DNA of 64,000 bases. Source: Actinocatenispora rupis. Lineage in GTDB: Bacteria > Actinomycetota > Actinomycetes > Mycobacteriales > Micromonosporaceae. The position numbers were made by a program, and so were the translations under genes. The notes under the pieces were generated by a model. The model saw only the letters and a list, made by a program, of their open reading frames with translations. It did no database searches and was not told where the DNA came from. Below are positions 27,524 through 36,080 of this stretch, piece after piece. Within the stretch, counting starts at the first letter, position 1. Every line of letters begins with the position of its first letter. Location: contig NZ_BOMB01000007.1 of NCBI RefSeq assembly GCF_016861975.1, forward strand, positions 62,001 through 126,000, written 5' to 3'.

Positions 27524-28297
27524 GTGTCCGCACCTGCCGCCCCGTCCGCGACCGTCGTGCTGTCCGGCGTGGGATTCCATCCGCTCACCGAGGCCGAGGT
27601 CGTCTCGCGGGTCGTCGCCGACCTGTGCGCGGGGGTCGGCGGCACGCTCGTCACCCCCAACGTCGACATCCTCCGCCTGGTACGCCGGGACGCGGAGGCG
27701 CGCGGCCACGTCGAGTCCGCCAGCTACGTCGTCGCCGACGGTGCGCCGCTGGTGTGGGCGAGCCGGCTGGCCGGAACCGCGCTGCCCGAACGGGTCGCCG
27801 GCTCCAGCCTGATCTGGTCGCTGTCCGCGGCCGTCGCCGCCGAGTCCCGTTCCGTGTACCTGCTGGGCGGCGCGCCCGGGGTCGCCGCCCGCGCCGGCGA
27901 GGTACTGGCCGAGCGGTACCCCGGCCTGCGGGTCGCCGGCACCTCGTGCCCGCCGTACGGGTTCGAGGACGATCCCGTTGCGGTGGAACGGATCCGCGCC
28001 GAGGTGACCGCCGCCCGCCCCGACCTGGTGTACGTCGGGCTCGGCTTTCCGAAGCAGGAGCGGCTGATCGCCCGCCTGACGCCCGACCTACCCGGTACGT
28101 GGTTCGTCGGGTGCGGCGCCGCGATCGGCTTCGTGGCGGGCGTACGGCGACGGGCGCCGCGGTGGATGCAACGTACCGGGCTGGAATGGGCGCACCGGTT
28201 GGGAAGCGAGCCGACCCGACTGTTCCGGCGGTACGTTGTGCACGACGCTCCGTTCGCCCTGCGACTGCTCGCTGCGAGCGCGCTGCGCCGCCGCTGA
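27524..28297 (+). CDS. WecG/TagA/CpsF family glycosyltransferase
   Basis: GT26-type enzyme of 257 residues, normally adding N-acetylmannosamine(uronic acid) or a related sugar to a lipid-linked acceptor at the membrane face. Family motifs are TPNVDILRLVRRD, VVADGAPLVWASRL, LLGGAPGVA, YVGLGFPKQERLI and VGCGAAIGFVAG. The C-terminal basic WMQRTGLEWAHRLGSEP is the membrane-attaching segment. The GTG at 27524 is chosen because it lies just after a -10 box. It would extend the lipid-linked repeat unit begun by the transferase at 17188. Confidence 0.95.
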   Translation: MSAPAAPSATVVLSGVGFHPLTEAEVVSRVVADLCAGVGGTLVTPNVDILRLVRRDAEARGHVESASYVVADGAPLVWASRLAGTALPERVAGSSLIWSLSAAVAAESRSVYLLGGAPGVAARAGEVLAERYPGLRVAGTSCPPYGFEDDPVAVERIRAEVTAARPDLVYVGLGFPKQERLIARLTPDLPGTWFVGCGAAIGFVAGVRRRAPRWMQRTGLEWAHRLGSEPTRLFRRYVVHDAPFALRLLAASALRRR

Positions 28298-28583
28298 CGG
28301 TCCGGGTATCCGCCGCTCACCGCGCGTCGACCGACAGCGACGCGAAAGCGCGGAGTAAGCGCCGACTGGTTCGCTCTGCTGGCGCCGGGATGCCCCGGCG
28401 TGGGGGAGTTCGACGGGGTCCGCGTCCGGTCCCGCCGTACGGCCAACGACCGTGCGGCGGGCCGGCGCGGAACGTCTTGGCGCCACCCGCCCCAGGTGCC
28501 GCCGGTCGGGGTCTCCCCGGTGCGCTGCTGCCGTTGTGCACCAAGCGATCCCGTACACCAATCGGCTTCATCGGAGGGTATCC

Positions 28584-29633
28584 ATGTCAGTCCACGCCGT
28601 GAGGCGCGTCGGCGCGGTCGCCGGTCTCGGCCTGCTCGCGTCCGCCGGTATCGGGATGGTCGCGGTGGCCACCCCGGCGGTCGCCGCTCCGTCGAACGAC
28701 CACGCGCTGCACGCCTCGGCGACGACGCCGGACGCGGTCGCGCCGGGGGGCTCCGGCACGTTCCACTACGCCATCCAGAACGTGAGCGGCAAGGCCACCG
28801 ACGGCGTCCTGATGAACGTCTCGATCCCGCGGTACGTCTCGCTGCCGAACGTCACGCAGGACAAGCACTGCAAGCAGACCGGTACCACGAAGATGGCCGT
28901 GCTGTGGAGCTGCGCGTTCACCGACCAGAGCGGCAAGCTCCAGCCGGGACAGACGGTCAGCGCCGACCCGACGTACACGCTGGCGAAGAACACGCCCGGC
29001 CCGGCGCAGGACACCATCGGCGTCCTGGTCGTGCCGCTGGACGCGAACGGTCAGCCGACCGAGTCGTGGAAGGACCTGAGCGGCCCGAACACCGTCAAGG
29101 TGCCGATCCGCAGCACCGCGAACCACTACGACTACAAGGTCTCCGCCGGTACGGCGAAGGGCGCGGTCGGCGACACGGTGACCGTGCACGCCAGCGGTAC
29201 CAACGCGGGCCCGTCCGACTTCGTCGGCGGCGTCGTCGACATCGTCGCCCCGACCGGTACGAAGCTGGCCGAGCTGCCGAAGGGCTGCGCCTGGAAGACC
29301 CAGGGCCGTTCGGTGCACTGCGAGGCCAAGGACGAGGTGGTGCCGGCCGGCAGCACCCAGTCGATGGACCTGAAGTTCACCATCACCGACCAGAAGATCG
29401 GTGCCGACGGGAAGGTGTCGGTCGCGACCACCACGCCCGGCGAAACCAACAAGGACAACAACTCCGCCCCCATCCGGATCACCGCGACCGGTGGCCAGGG
29501 CGGCGGCGGCGGAACGCTGCCGGTGACCGGTTCCAGCACTGCCACGGTGGCCGGCACCGGCGCCGCGGTACTGCTCGCCGGTGCCGCGCTGTTCGTCGTG
29601 GGCCGGCGTCGGTACCGCGCCCGGCACCGCTGA
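28584..29633 (+). CDS. LPXTG-anchored surface protein with DUF11/CARDB-like repeats
   Basis: Secreted protein of 349 residues. A signal peptide covers about 1-36 and ends near PAVAAPS. Two immunoglobulin-like beta domains follow (about 38-165 and 170-300), both starting with phrases like TPDAVAPGGSGTFHYAIQN and AVGDTVTVHASGTNAGPSD, as in DUF11-type domains. LPVTG is at 312-316, then a hydrophobic helix and an RRRYRARHR tail, a complete sortase signal. GGAGGG precedes the ATG. No sortase gene is in the window. A structural or adhesive wall protein is likely. Confidence 0.88.
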   Translation: MSVHAVRRVGAVAGLGLLASAGIGMVAVATPAVAAPSNDHALHASATTPDAVAPGGSGTFHYAIQNVSGKATDGVLMNVSIPRYVSLPNVTQDKHCKQTGTTKMAVLWSCAFTDQSGKLQPGQTVSADPTYTLAKNTPGPAQDTIGVLVVPLDANGQPTESWKDLSGPNTVKVPIRSTANHYDYKVSAGTAKGAVGDTVTVHASGTNAGPSDFVGGVVDIVAPTGTKLAELPKGCAWKTQGRSVHCEAKDEVVPAGSTQSMDLKFTITDQKIGADGKVSVATTTPGETNKDNNSAPIRITATGGQGGGGGTLPVTGSSTATVAGTGAAVLLAGAALFVVGRRRYRARHR

Positions 29634-29644
29634 TCCGGACGAGC

Positions 29645-29678
29645 GACGGCGCCGGCCCCCACGGGGGTCGGCGCCGTC
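29645..29678. terminator. Bidirectional hairpin terminator
   Basis: GACGGCGCCG and CGGCGCCGTC pair over 10 bp, with an inner CCCC/GGGG stem. It lies between the convergent LPXTG and SGNH genes, 12 bases after the LPXTG stop. Confidence 0.8.
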
Positions 29679-29696
29679 GTCGTACGTGCGGGTGGA

Positions 29697-30491
29697 TCAG
29701 GCGGCGGAGCTGAACACCGGCAGGTAGCCGCCGGACTGGCCGGCCGCCGTCGGGTGGTACGACTCGGTGATGTCGGCGAAGTTCAACGCGTGCAGCCACT
29801 TGGTACCGCCGCTGCACAGCTGGTGACCGACCCAGATGTCGCGTACGTCGGCGAACGCGAATCCGCTCTGCCGGCCCACCGCGTCGCGGGTGATGTCGTC
29901 CAGCAGGTTGATGCCCTCGTCGATCTTCGCCCGCGACGTCTCGCTCAGCCCGACGCAGCCGGACGTGTTGAGCTGGTAGAAGACCGGGTAGCTGAGGACG
30001 ACGACGTGCGCGTTCGGCGCGTGCGACCGGATGTTCGCGTACGTGTTGTCGAGCTTGCCGGGCATCTCGGACCGTGCGGTGTCCTCGGCGGCCTGCACCG
30101 CGTTCACGCAGGCCGTGGTGCCCTGGAGGGCGCAGGTCTGCATGATGTTGGCGAAGCCGACGTCGTTGCCGCCGATGGTGATGCTGACGAGCGTGGTGTC
30201 CGCGCTGAGCGCCGACACCTGGCTGCCGTTGACGTCGTCGGTGGTCGCGCCGGAGCACGCCACCGTCTGGTACGAGGCGGGCGAGTTCGCGCTCGCCCAC
30301 AGCGCCGAGTACGCGTTCTGGCTCTGCAGACAGGAACCGGACTCGCCGCCGGCGCCGACACCCGACGAGTACGAGTCGCCGAGGGCGACGTAGTTGACGC
30401 TGGCGGCCTGGGCGGGGGCGGCCATGGCCAGGGTGATGCCGAGGGCGGCGGCCAGGCCGGCGATGGGGGCGATGAGACGAGATCTGCGCAT
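29697..30491 (-). CDS. Secreted SGNH/GDSL-family hydrolase
   Basis: Extracellular esterase or lipase of 264 residues. A signal peptide covers about 1-29 (AMAAPAQAA). The catalytic Ser is S40 in ALGDSYSSG, block III is IGGNDVG and the C-terminal Asp-x-x-His pair lies around H246 (ITESYHPT). Six or more Cys suggest disulfides, as in Streptomyces lipases. GGAGG is directly abutted by the ATG at 30497 but spaced six bases from the ATG at 30491, so 30491 is the better start. It may act on lipids or on acyl groups of the surface polymer. Confidence 0.92.
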   Translation of the reverse strand: MRRSRLIAPIAGLAAALGITLAMAAPAQAASVNYVALGDSYSSGVGAGGESGSCLQSQNAYSALWASANSPASYQTVACSGATTDDVNGSQVSALSADTTLVSITIGGNDVGFANIMQTCALQGTTACVNAVQAAEDTARSEMPGKLDNTYANIRSHAPNAHVVVLSYPVFYQLNTSGCVGLSETSRAKIDEGINLLDDITRDAVGRQSGFAFADVRDIWVGHQLCSGGTKWLHALNFADITESYHPTAAGQSGGYLPVFSSAA

Positions 30492-30543
30492 CGTCATCCT
30501 CCGGGTAGGGATCCGATCGGGTGGGGGGTGGGATCTCGGATCG

Positions 30544-30578
30544 CCCTCGTATCAGAACATTACCGGCGGGTACGAGGG
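30544..30578. promoter_or_regulatory. Inverted repeat upstream of the SGNH hydrolase gene
   Basis: CCCTCGTA and TACGAGGG form an 8-bp inverted repeat with a 19-base AT-richer spacer, 53 bases upstream of the start. It could be an operator or a leader hairpin. Confidence 0.35.
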
Positions 30579-30637
30579 AAGTGTCTGGCAACAACCTTTT
30601 CCCATAACTTGCCGAGTAAGGACCGAGTCGGGCGGGA

Positions 30638-31630
30638 TCAGGATTTCGGGTTGAACCAGGGATCGCGGGCCATGTCGGCGAACGCGCGGAGCGCGGCCGG
30701 ATCGCCGCGCAGCGCGTACCGTTCGACCGGGCGGTCGCGGTCCGGATCGGAGTCGTAGTAGCAGGCGGCGCGGATCTGCGGGTTGGCCTTGAACTCGGCC
30801 GCGGCACCGCGCAGCCACTCGGCCCGCACCGCCGGGCCGTACGACTTCGGCGCCCCGTACTCGCCGACGATGATCGGCTTGCGGTGCCCCCGGGCCCACG
30901 TCAGGAACGGCGCGAGCACGGTCGACAGCGGCCGCACCCGCCGCCCCGGGTACGCGTCGACGCACAGCCAGTCGACCTCGTCGTCGCCCGGGTAGAACGC
31001 CGGCGCGTCGCCACCCGCGGCGAAGCCGTCCGCGGTCGGGCACCACACCCAGGACGCGTTCGTCACGTGCTGCGCGGCGAACACCCCGCGCAGGTGCCGC
31101 CACGCCGCGACGTACTCGGCCGGCGAACCCATCTGCGCGCGCAGGTTCGGCCGGTCCATCTCCCACCGCCACTCCAACAAAACCGGCCGGCCCATCGCCC
31201 GGATCTGCCGGGCCCGCCGCGCGATCAGCCCGTCGTACCGGCCGGCGGTGATCTGGTGGGTGTCGGTGCCGGCCCAGGAGTACAGGAGGACGGCCCCGCC
31301 GGCCTGGAACGCGCGGTCGGACGCGGTGTCGAACGGGTCGGCCCACTTCCGGTACGTGTGCACGACGTCCAGCCGCCGGCCGAGCTGACCCTGGAGGTCG
31401 TCGACGGCCATGATGCGGCCCGGCTGCGTGACCGGATCCGGCTTCGCGTACGCGCCGAGGTACGCGCCGCGCGCGGGTGGCCGTACCGGCCCGCCGTCGA
31501 GCGGCCCGCGGTCGGTGGCGATCGGCCGGGGCGTACCGGCGCCGGTGGTGGTGTGGTGCGCCGAGGTGCCGCCGCAGCCGGTCAGCGCGGCGGCCAGCAG
31601 TACCGCGAGTGCCGTCGCCAGCCGGCGCAT
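30638..31630 (-). CDS. Glycoside hydrolase-like lipoprotein (GH26-like)
   Basis: A 330-residue lipoprotein with signal peptide and lipobox LTGC (C19). The mature part looks like a TIM-barrel glycosidase of the GH26 type. E157 in EWRWEMDRPN is the likely acid/base, and E257 in IVGEYGAPKSYG the likely nucleophile. FYPGDDEVDWLCVDAYPG is shared with the protein at 39502. It is the last gene of the seven-gene operon; its ATG overlaps the methyltransferase stop by one base. It could trim, release or length-control the exported polysaccharide. Substrate unknown. Confidence 0.82.
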   Translation of the reverse strand: MRRLATALAVLLAAALTGCGGTSAHHTTTGAGTPRPIATDRGPLDGGPVRPPARGAYLGAYAKPDPVTQPGRIMAVDDLQGQLGRRLDVVHTYRKWADPFDTASDRAFQAGGAVLLYSWAGTDTHQITAGRYDGLIARRARQIRAMGRPVLLEWRWEMDRPNLRAQMGSPAEYVAAWRHLRGVFAAQHVTNASWVWCPTADGFAAGGDAPAFYPGDDEVDWLCVDAYPGRRVRPLSTVLAPFLTWARGHRKPIIVGEYGAPKSYGPAVRAEWLRGAAAEFKANPQIRAACYYDSDPDRDRPVERYALRGDPAALRAFADMARDPWFNPKS

Positions 31631-32364
31631 CACGGCAGCCGGCGCGCGACGTACAGCACGTCGGTGGACAGCGACGGCAGCCGCGGCGCCAGGTACGTGT
31701 CGAGCAGACCGGCGGGCGCGCGCAGCACCGCGGTCTTGTACCAGGCCGGGGTGGTCAGCGCGAAGCCGTACGTGCCAACGAGTTCGAAGCCGTGCCGGGC
31801 GAGCAGGTCGCGCACCGTACGGTCGGACAGCTCGGAGAACCACGGGTCGCCGCGGTGCCGCCAGCGGCCGAGGTGGCGCAGCGACCGGCTGCGTCCGTGG
31901 TTCTCCAGGACGAGCAGCCCGGAGTCCCGGTGCGGCAGTGCCGCGGCGGCGAACGCCAGCGCCCGGTCGCGTACCGGCTCGGTGGCGTTGAGCAGCAGGC
32001 GGAACATCGTCACCAGCGTCGGACCGGTGGTGCGCGCGGGCATCGGGACCGGACCGTCCGGCGGTACCAGGTGCAGGTCGGCGGTGCAGCCGGCATCCCG
32101 CGCGCCGCGCAGCATCGCCGGCGACACGTCGTACCCGTGGCCGGCGCAAACCAGGTCCGCCAGCATCAGCAGCGCCCGCCCGGTACCGCAGGCGAAGTCG
32201 TGCTGCACCGGCGGTTCCGGGAACCAGCGGCGGATCTGGCCGCGCAGCACGTCCCGCTGCCGCGCGCTGATCGAGGCGGAGTACCCGCCCGGCCGGTAGA
32301 CGACGTTCTCGTACTTGCTGACCGCGGCGTCGTCCCGGAACAGTTCGGGATAGTCAGTGCGCAT
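31630..32364 (-). CDS. Class I SAM-dependent methyltransferase
   Basis: A 244-residue methyltransferase. The SAM-binding motif I is unusual in form (HDFACGTGRALLML near residue 56), followed by GYDVSPAMLRGAR. The C-terminus carries LPSLSTDVLYVARR. ATG at 32364 with GAGAGG upstream; longer forms would lie wholly inside the upstream Wzx gene. It overlaps that gene by 11 bases. The context suggests O-methylation of a sugar in the repeat unit, possibly as a capping step, but the substrate is not visible. Confidence 0.88.
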   Translation of the reverse strand: MRTDYPELFRDDAAVSKYENVVYRPGGYSASISARQRDVLRGQIRRWFPEPPVQHDFACGTGRALLMLADLVCAGHGYDVSPAMLRGARDAGCTADLHLVPPDGPVPMPARTTGPTLVTMFRLLLNATEPVRDRALAFAAAALPHRDSGLLVLENHGRSRSLRHLGRWRHRGDPWFSELSDRTVRDLLARHGFELVGTYGFALTTPAWYKTAVLRAPAGLLDTYLAPRLPSLSTDVLYVARRLP

Positions 32365-33937
32365 GGCGGAACCTCTCGACGATTCGGCGGGGCAATAGGT
32401 CGGTGAGTCCGAGGCGGTCGCGCGCCAGCACGCAGGCCGTGGCGTACGCGGGGACGGCGACGGCGAGGGCGGCGGCGAGCCCGACGAGACCCGGACCGAG
32501 CAGTACGCGGGCGCAGATCGCCGGTACCGCAACGCATCCGGCACCGAGCAGCGCCGCGTACCCGGTGGCGCGGCCGAACGGGTGCAGCCGCAGCGCGACC
32601 GCGATCTGGACCACCGGCACCAGGTTCTTGACGAGCAGCGCGGCGGCCCAGCCGAGCGCCGCGCCCATGATGCCCAGCGGCGGGATCAGGAGCAGGTCGA
32701 GCCCGACGTTGACGGTGAGCGCGAGCGCCACGTTCGCCAGGTTCCAGGTGGTACGGCCGCCCATCGTGAGGACCATGTCGACCATGCCGCAGGCGCCGGC
32801 GACGAGCATCGCGCCGCACAGTACGGCGACCACGAGCGCGGTGCCGGTCCCCGCGTACCCGGCGCCGAAGACCCCCAGGTACGCCGGCGCGAAGACCGCG
32901 ACGAGCAGGTACATCGGCCAGGTGAGCAGCACGACCCAGGCGGTCGACGTCTGGTAGAGCAGGCGTACGGCGGCGGTGTCGCGGCGGGCGAGCAGTTCGG
33001 CGAGGCGCGGCTGGACGGCGCTGCCGATGGCCTGGTTGCCGAGCTGGCCGACCACGATGAACCGGGTGGCCACGGTGTAGAGCGCCGCGGCCGGGAAGCC
33101 GAGCATCCCGGCGACGAGCAGCACGTCCAGCCGTTGCAGCGCCACCTGCGCGATGCTGGACAGCGCGCGCGGCGCGGTGAACCGCCAGAACGCCGGACCC
33201 AGCCGCTCCGGTACGACGACGTCCACAGTGGACCGTCCGGGGACCGGCCGGCGGCGGGCGGCATGGTCCACAGTGGACAGGAACCAGGCCGCCAGTACCA
33301 CGCTCACCACGTACGGCCCGGCCCAGGCCACCGAGTCCAGCGTCGTGCTCGTCGACAGCAGTACCACCAGCAGGACGGCGAGTTGCAGCGACGGGCGGAT
33401 CACCTTGTCCACCAAGGCGGTCGGCCGCATCGTCCGGTACCCGCGGGTCGCGGACAGCAGCGCGTCGGACAGCGCCGCGGCCGGCAGGAACAGCGCGAGG
33501 ACCCGGAGCTGCCGGGCGAAGTCGCCGGCGTGCGCGTGCCGCCCGGCCAACACCGACAGGTGCGCCAGGTACGGCGCGGCGGTGAACAGCACGGCGGCGG
33601 CGAGCACCGAGGCGGCGAGTACCGGCAGGAGGGCGCGGCGCAGCAGCCGGTGCAGCAGGTCGAAGCGGCGCACCGCGCGCAGCCGGGCCAACCAGTACAC
33701 GAGGCCGGTGTCGGTGCCGAGCTTGGCGAGCATCTGCGCGAGCAGGAACGCCGAGGTGGCGGAGAAGAACACGCCGGCCTGCGCGTGCCCGAGCCCGCGC
33801 GCGACCAGCGTGGTGATCGCGAGCCCGGCGAGGCCGGAGAAGCCGGCCGCGGCGAGGTTCAGCACCCCGCCGCGGGCCACCCCGCCGAGGCCGACCTGCC
33901 GTCCGGTACCGGCGGCCGGACCGACCACAGTGGACAT
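32354..33937 (-). CDS. Wzx-like oligosaccharide flippase (polysaccharide biosynthesis protein)
   Basis: Integral membrane protein of 527 residues with about 12-14 hydrophobic helices across its length, of the MOP/PST superfamily. The N-terminal GGVLNLAAAGFSGLAGLAIT and long alternating helices with short basic loops are typical. It would flip the lipid-linked repeat unit to the outside. ATG at 33937. It lies between a sulfotransferase and a methyltransferase in the operon. Two copies of the GTCCACAGTGGAC palindrome (33221, 33266) fall inside it, both encoding Ser-Thr-Val-Asp. Confidence 0.93.
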   Translation of the reverse strand: MSTVVGPAAGTGRQVGLGGVARGGVLNLAAAGFSGLAGLAITTLVARGLGHAQAGVFFSATSAFLLAQMLAKLGTDTGLVYWLARLRAVRRFDLLHRLLRRALLPVLAASVLAAAVLFTAAPYLAHLSVLAGRHAHAGDFARQLRVLALFLPAAALSDALLSATRGYRTMRPTALVDKVIRPSLQLAVLLVVLLSTSTTLDSVAWAGPYVVSVVLAAWFLSTVDHAARRRPVPGRSTVDVVVPERLGPAFWRFTAPRALSSIAQVALQRLDVLLVAGMLGFPAAALYTVATRFIVVGQLGNQAIGSAVQPRLAELLARRDTAAVRLLYQTSTAWVVLLTWPMYLLVAVFAPAYLGVFGAGYAGTGTALVVAVLCGAMLVAGACGMVDMVLTMGGRTTWNLANVALALTVNVGLDLLLIPPLGIMGAALGWAAALLVKNLVPVVQIAVALRLHPFGRATGYAALLGAGCVAVPAICARVLLGPGLVGLAAALAVAVPAYATACVLARDRLGLTDLLPRRIVERFRHAH

Positions 33938-33940
33938 TCC

Positions 33941-34816
33941 TCAGCGCTCCAGGAACGACGGCCGGTACCCGAGCCACTCCACCAGCCGCCGGTTGTACGG
34001 CTCGAAGTGCCCTTCCAACAGCTCCCGGGTACGGTCCGGCATCGGCCCGCGGCGGCGCGCGTTGTGCCGCTCGAACCGCGGGTACCCGAGATCGGGCAGG
34101 CCCAGGAACGACAGCACCGAGTCGTACACCGGCTCGGGGTCGGTGAAGAACATCTCGGCGTCGACCACGTGCAGGCGCTCCCGGCCGAACACGGACTCCA
34201 GCCGCAGCAGGTGATCGATGTACTGGCCGCGCTCGGCGTACGCGTGGTGCTGGTGGGAATGGCTGTGGTACGCGGGATCCGCGCGCAGCCGCTCCGCCTC
34301 GCCGGCCAGCCGGCCCGGCTCGCGGCCCAGCGCGACCGAGAAGTCCCGCTCGGTCTCGAAGCCGCGCGCCACCTCGTGCGCGTGCTGCGAGTACGCCCGC
34401 TCGACCGGGTCGCGGATCAGCACGATGAGCTTCACGTCCGGCAGCGCCGCGGCGATCCGTTCCGCCGCAAGCGGATGGTACATGTAGTACGGGCTGGACT
34501 CGAAGGTCTGCGCGCGGGCGCCGGTGCGGTCGCTGACCCGGCGGGCGGTGCGCCGCAACGGAAAGTGCCCGCGGTACCAGTCCGGGCCGCGGTGGTAGTC
34601 CACGTCGAAGTAGTGGACTCCCTTGTGCAGTACGGCTTTCAGTACCGCGGGGTGCGCGGCGAGCGCCCGGTACATTGACGTCGTGCCACACCGCTGGCCG
34701 CCCGCGATGAGGAACGACGGCAGCATCCGGGAGCCCGCCGACAACCGGCCCAACGTCACGGATCCGGTGTGCACCAACCGCTTCACGGGCGCCGGTACGG
34801 AGGAACGCAAGGGCAT
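33941..34816 (-). CDS. Sulfotransferase, heparan-sulfotransferase-like
   Basis: PAPS-dependent sulfotransferase of 291 residues resembling carbohydrate N/O-sulfotransferases. The PAPS loop is IAGGQRCGTTSMYRAL near residues 37-52, the 3'-phosphate site is LIVLIRDPVERAYSQH, and KGVHYFDVDYHRG and ESSPYYMYHP are characteristic of the heparan-type group. ATG at 34816, one base after the kinase-like gene. Because it sits between the Wzy/kinase and Wzx genes it most likely sulfates the polysaccharide repeat unit. Confidence 0.93.
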   Translation of the reverse strand: MPLRSSVPAPVKRLVHTGSVTLGRLSAGSRMLPSFLIAGGQRCGTTSMYRALAAHPAVLKAVLHKGVHYFDVDYHRGPDWYRGHFPLRRTARRVSDRTGARAQTFESSPYYMYHPLAAERIAAALPDVKLIVLIRDPVERAYSQHAHEVARGFETERDFSVALGREPGRLAGEAERLRADPAYHSHSHQHHAYAERGQYIDHLLRLESVFGRERLHVVDAEMFFTDPEPVYDSVLSFLGLPDLGYPRFERHNARRRGPMPDRTRELLEGHFEPYNRRLVEWLGYRPSFLER

Positions 34817-34817
34817 G

Positions 34818-36080
34818 TCAGCTCACCTCGGTTGGCGAAGGGTCGTCCACCGCGCGGACCGCGGCGACGAGTTCGGGCAGCAGCCAGGTACCGAGCACGC
34901 CCAGCCGGGCGCCCGCCTCCGCCTGCTTGTCACCCAGGTACCGCGCCGCCAGGTCGACCAGGTACAGCAGGGCGGTGACCCGCGCCGCCTCCGCCGGTAC
35001 GCCCGCGTCGGCGAGCAGCGGGCCGGCCGCGTCGAGGCACTCGGTCACCGCGGCCCGGGGTTCCCGGCCGTCGCGGACGATCGCGGCCTGCAGCCGGTAG
35101 TGCAGCGGGTCGAAGCCCACCGGTACGCCGGTGTCGAAGCGCTCCCAGTCCCACACCAGCAGCCCCTCGGTGGTGGACGCCATGTTCCACGGCGTCCAGT
35201 CCCCGTGCCACGCACCGAACTCCAGCCGCAGACCACCGGTGCGGAGTACCAGGTCGCGGCCGGCTGCGGCGAGCGCCCGGCCGTCCTCGGTCGCGGTGAG
35301 GCCGGCGAGCCTGGCGCGCAGCCGGGCCCAGTACCGGCTGTCGGCGAGGCGTTGCCGGCGCAGCCCGGTCACCCCGGCCACCTCCCGCATCGCGGCGACC
35401 AGCGTCTCCCGCGTCAGCGGTACGCGGGGCCGGTCGATCGGCAGCGCCGACGAGGCGAGCAGTTCGTGCCCGCGCCACTGCCCGGTCGACAGTACGGCCG
35501 GCGCGGACAGGTGCCGGAAGCCGGCGTTCGCGACGGTGAGCAGCGCGCGCGCCTCGGCCCGTACCAGGCCGCGGGTCAGTTCGTTGATGCCGAGCTTGAC
35601 GAACGCGATGGTCCGGCCGACCTCGTCGAGCAGTTGCAGCACCGGTTTCCGGTTGGCCCGCGCCGGTCCGATGTGGACGGACGGGACCAGGCTGACGCCG
35701 AGCAGCTCGCGCAGGCAGCGTTCGATGTTGTCGGCACCGTCCGGTGTGGACACCCGGACCCGGTCGCGCAGCAGTACCCGGGACGCCCCGGTACGCAACG
35801 CCGCCACGACCGCGCCGCGCTTCATCCGCGACGTCAGCGACTGGGGCTCGGAGTACCGGCGGACGGCGCCGACGGTCACCCGGGTACTGCCGGCCGGGGC
35901 GAGCAGCCGCGCCCGCCGCATGTCCGGCAGCACCACGTACTCCCGGCTCGTGTCGTCCACAGTGGACGTTCCGGGCAGCGACACCGCGCAGGGCGGCGGG
36001 TACAGCAGCGGCAGCACCTCGGTCAGGTACGCCGCGCGCCGGGCCGCCTCACCGGCGGTCAGTTCGGCCGGCACGGTCAT
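34818..36080 (-). CDS. Aminoglycoside phosphotransferase-like kinase
   Basis: A 420-residue protein with a protein-kinase/APH-like fold. The catalytic loop is GAWHGDWTPWNMAS and the metal-binding motif is LLVWDWERFDTG, near residues 290-318. The Lys of the N-lobe may be in TIAFVKLGIN. The first 150 residues lack a clear glycine loop. Its ATG overlaps the Wzy stop (ATGA). Within this operon it could phosphorylate a sugar or the polymer; an antibiotic-resistance role is less likely from context. Not certain to be an active kinase. Confidence 0.8.
   Translation of the reverse strand: MTVPAELTAGEAARRAAYLTEVLPLLYPPPCAVSLPGTSTVDDTSREYVVLPDMRRARLLAPAGSTRVTVGAVRRYSEPQSLTSRMKRGAVVAALRTGASRVLLRDRVRVSTPDGADNIERCLRELLGVSLVPSVHIGPARANRKPVLQLLDEVGRTIAFVKLGINELTRGLVRAEARALLTVANAGFRHLSAPAVLSTGQWRGHELLASSALPIDRPRVPLTRETLVAAMREVAGVTGLRRQRLADSRYWARLRARLAGLTATEDGRALAAAGRDLVLRTGGLRLEFGAWHGDWTPWNMASTTEGLLVWDWERFDTGVPVGFDPLHYRLQAAIVRDGREPRAAVTECLDAAGPLLADAGVPAEAARVTALLYLVDLAARYLGDKQAEAGARLGVLGTWLLPELVAAVRAVDDPSPTEVS

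Noticed and set aside
34818-36080. Aminoglycoside resistance gene
   Set aside because: Only the general kinase-fold motifs match; its coupling to polysaccharide genes argues against resistance as its role.
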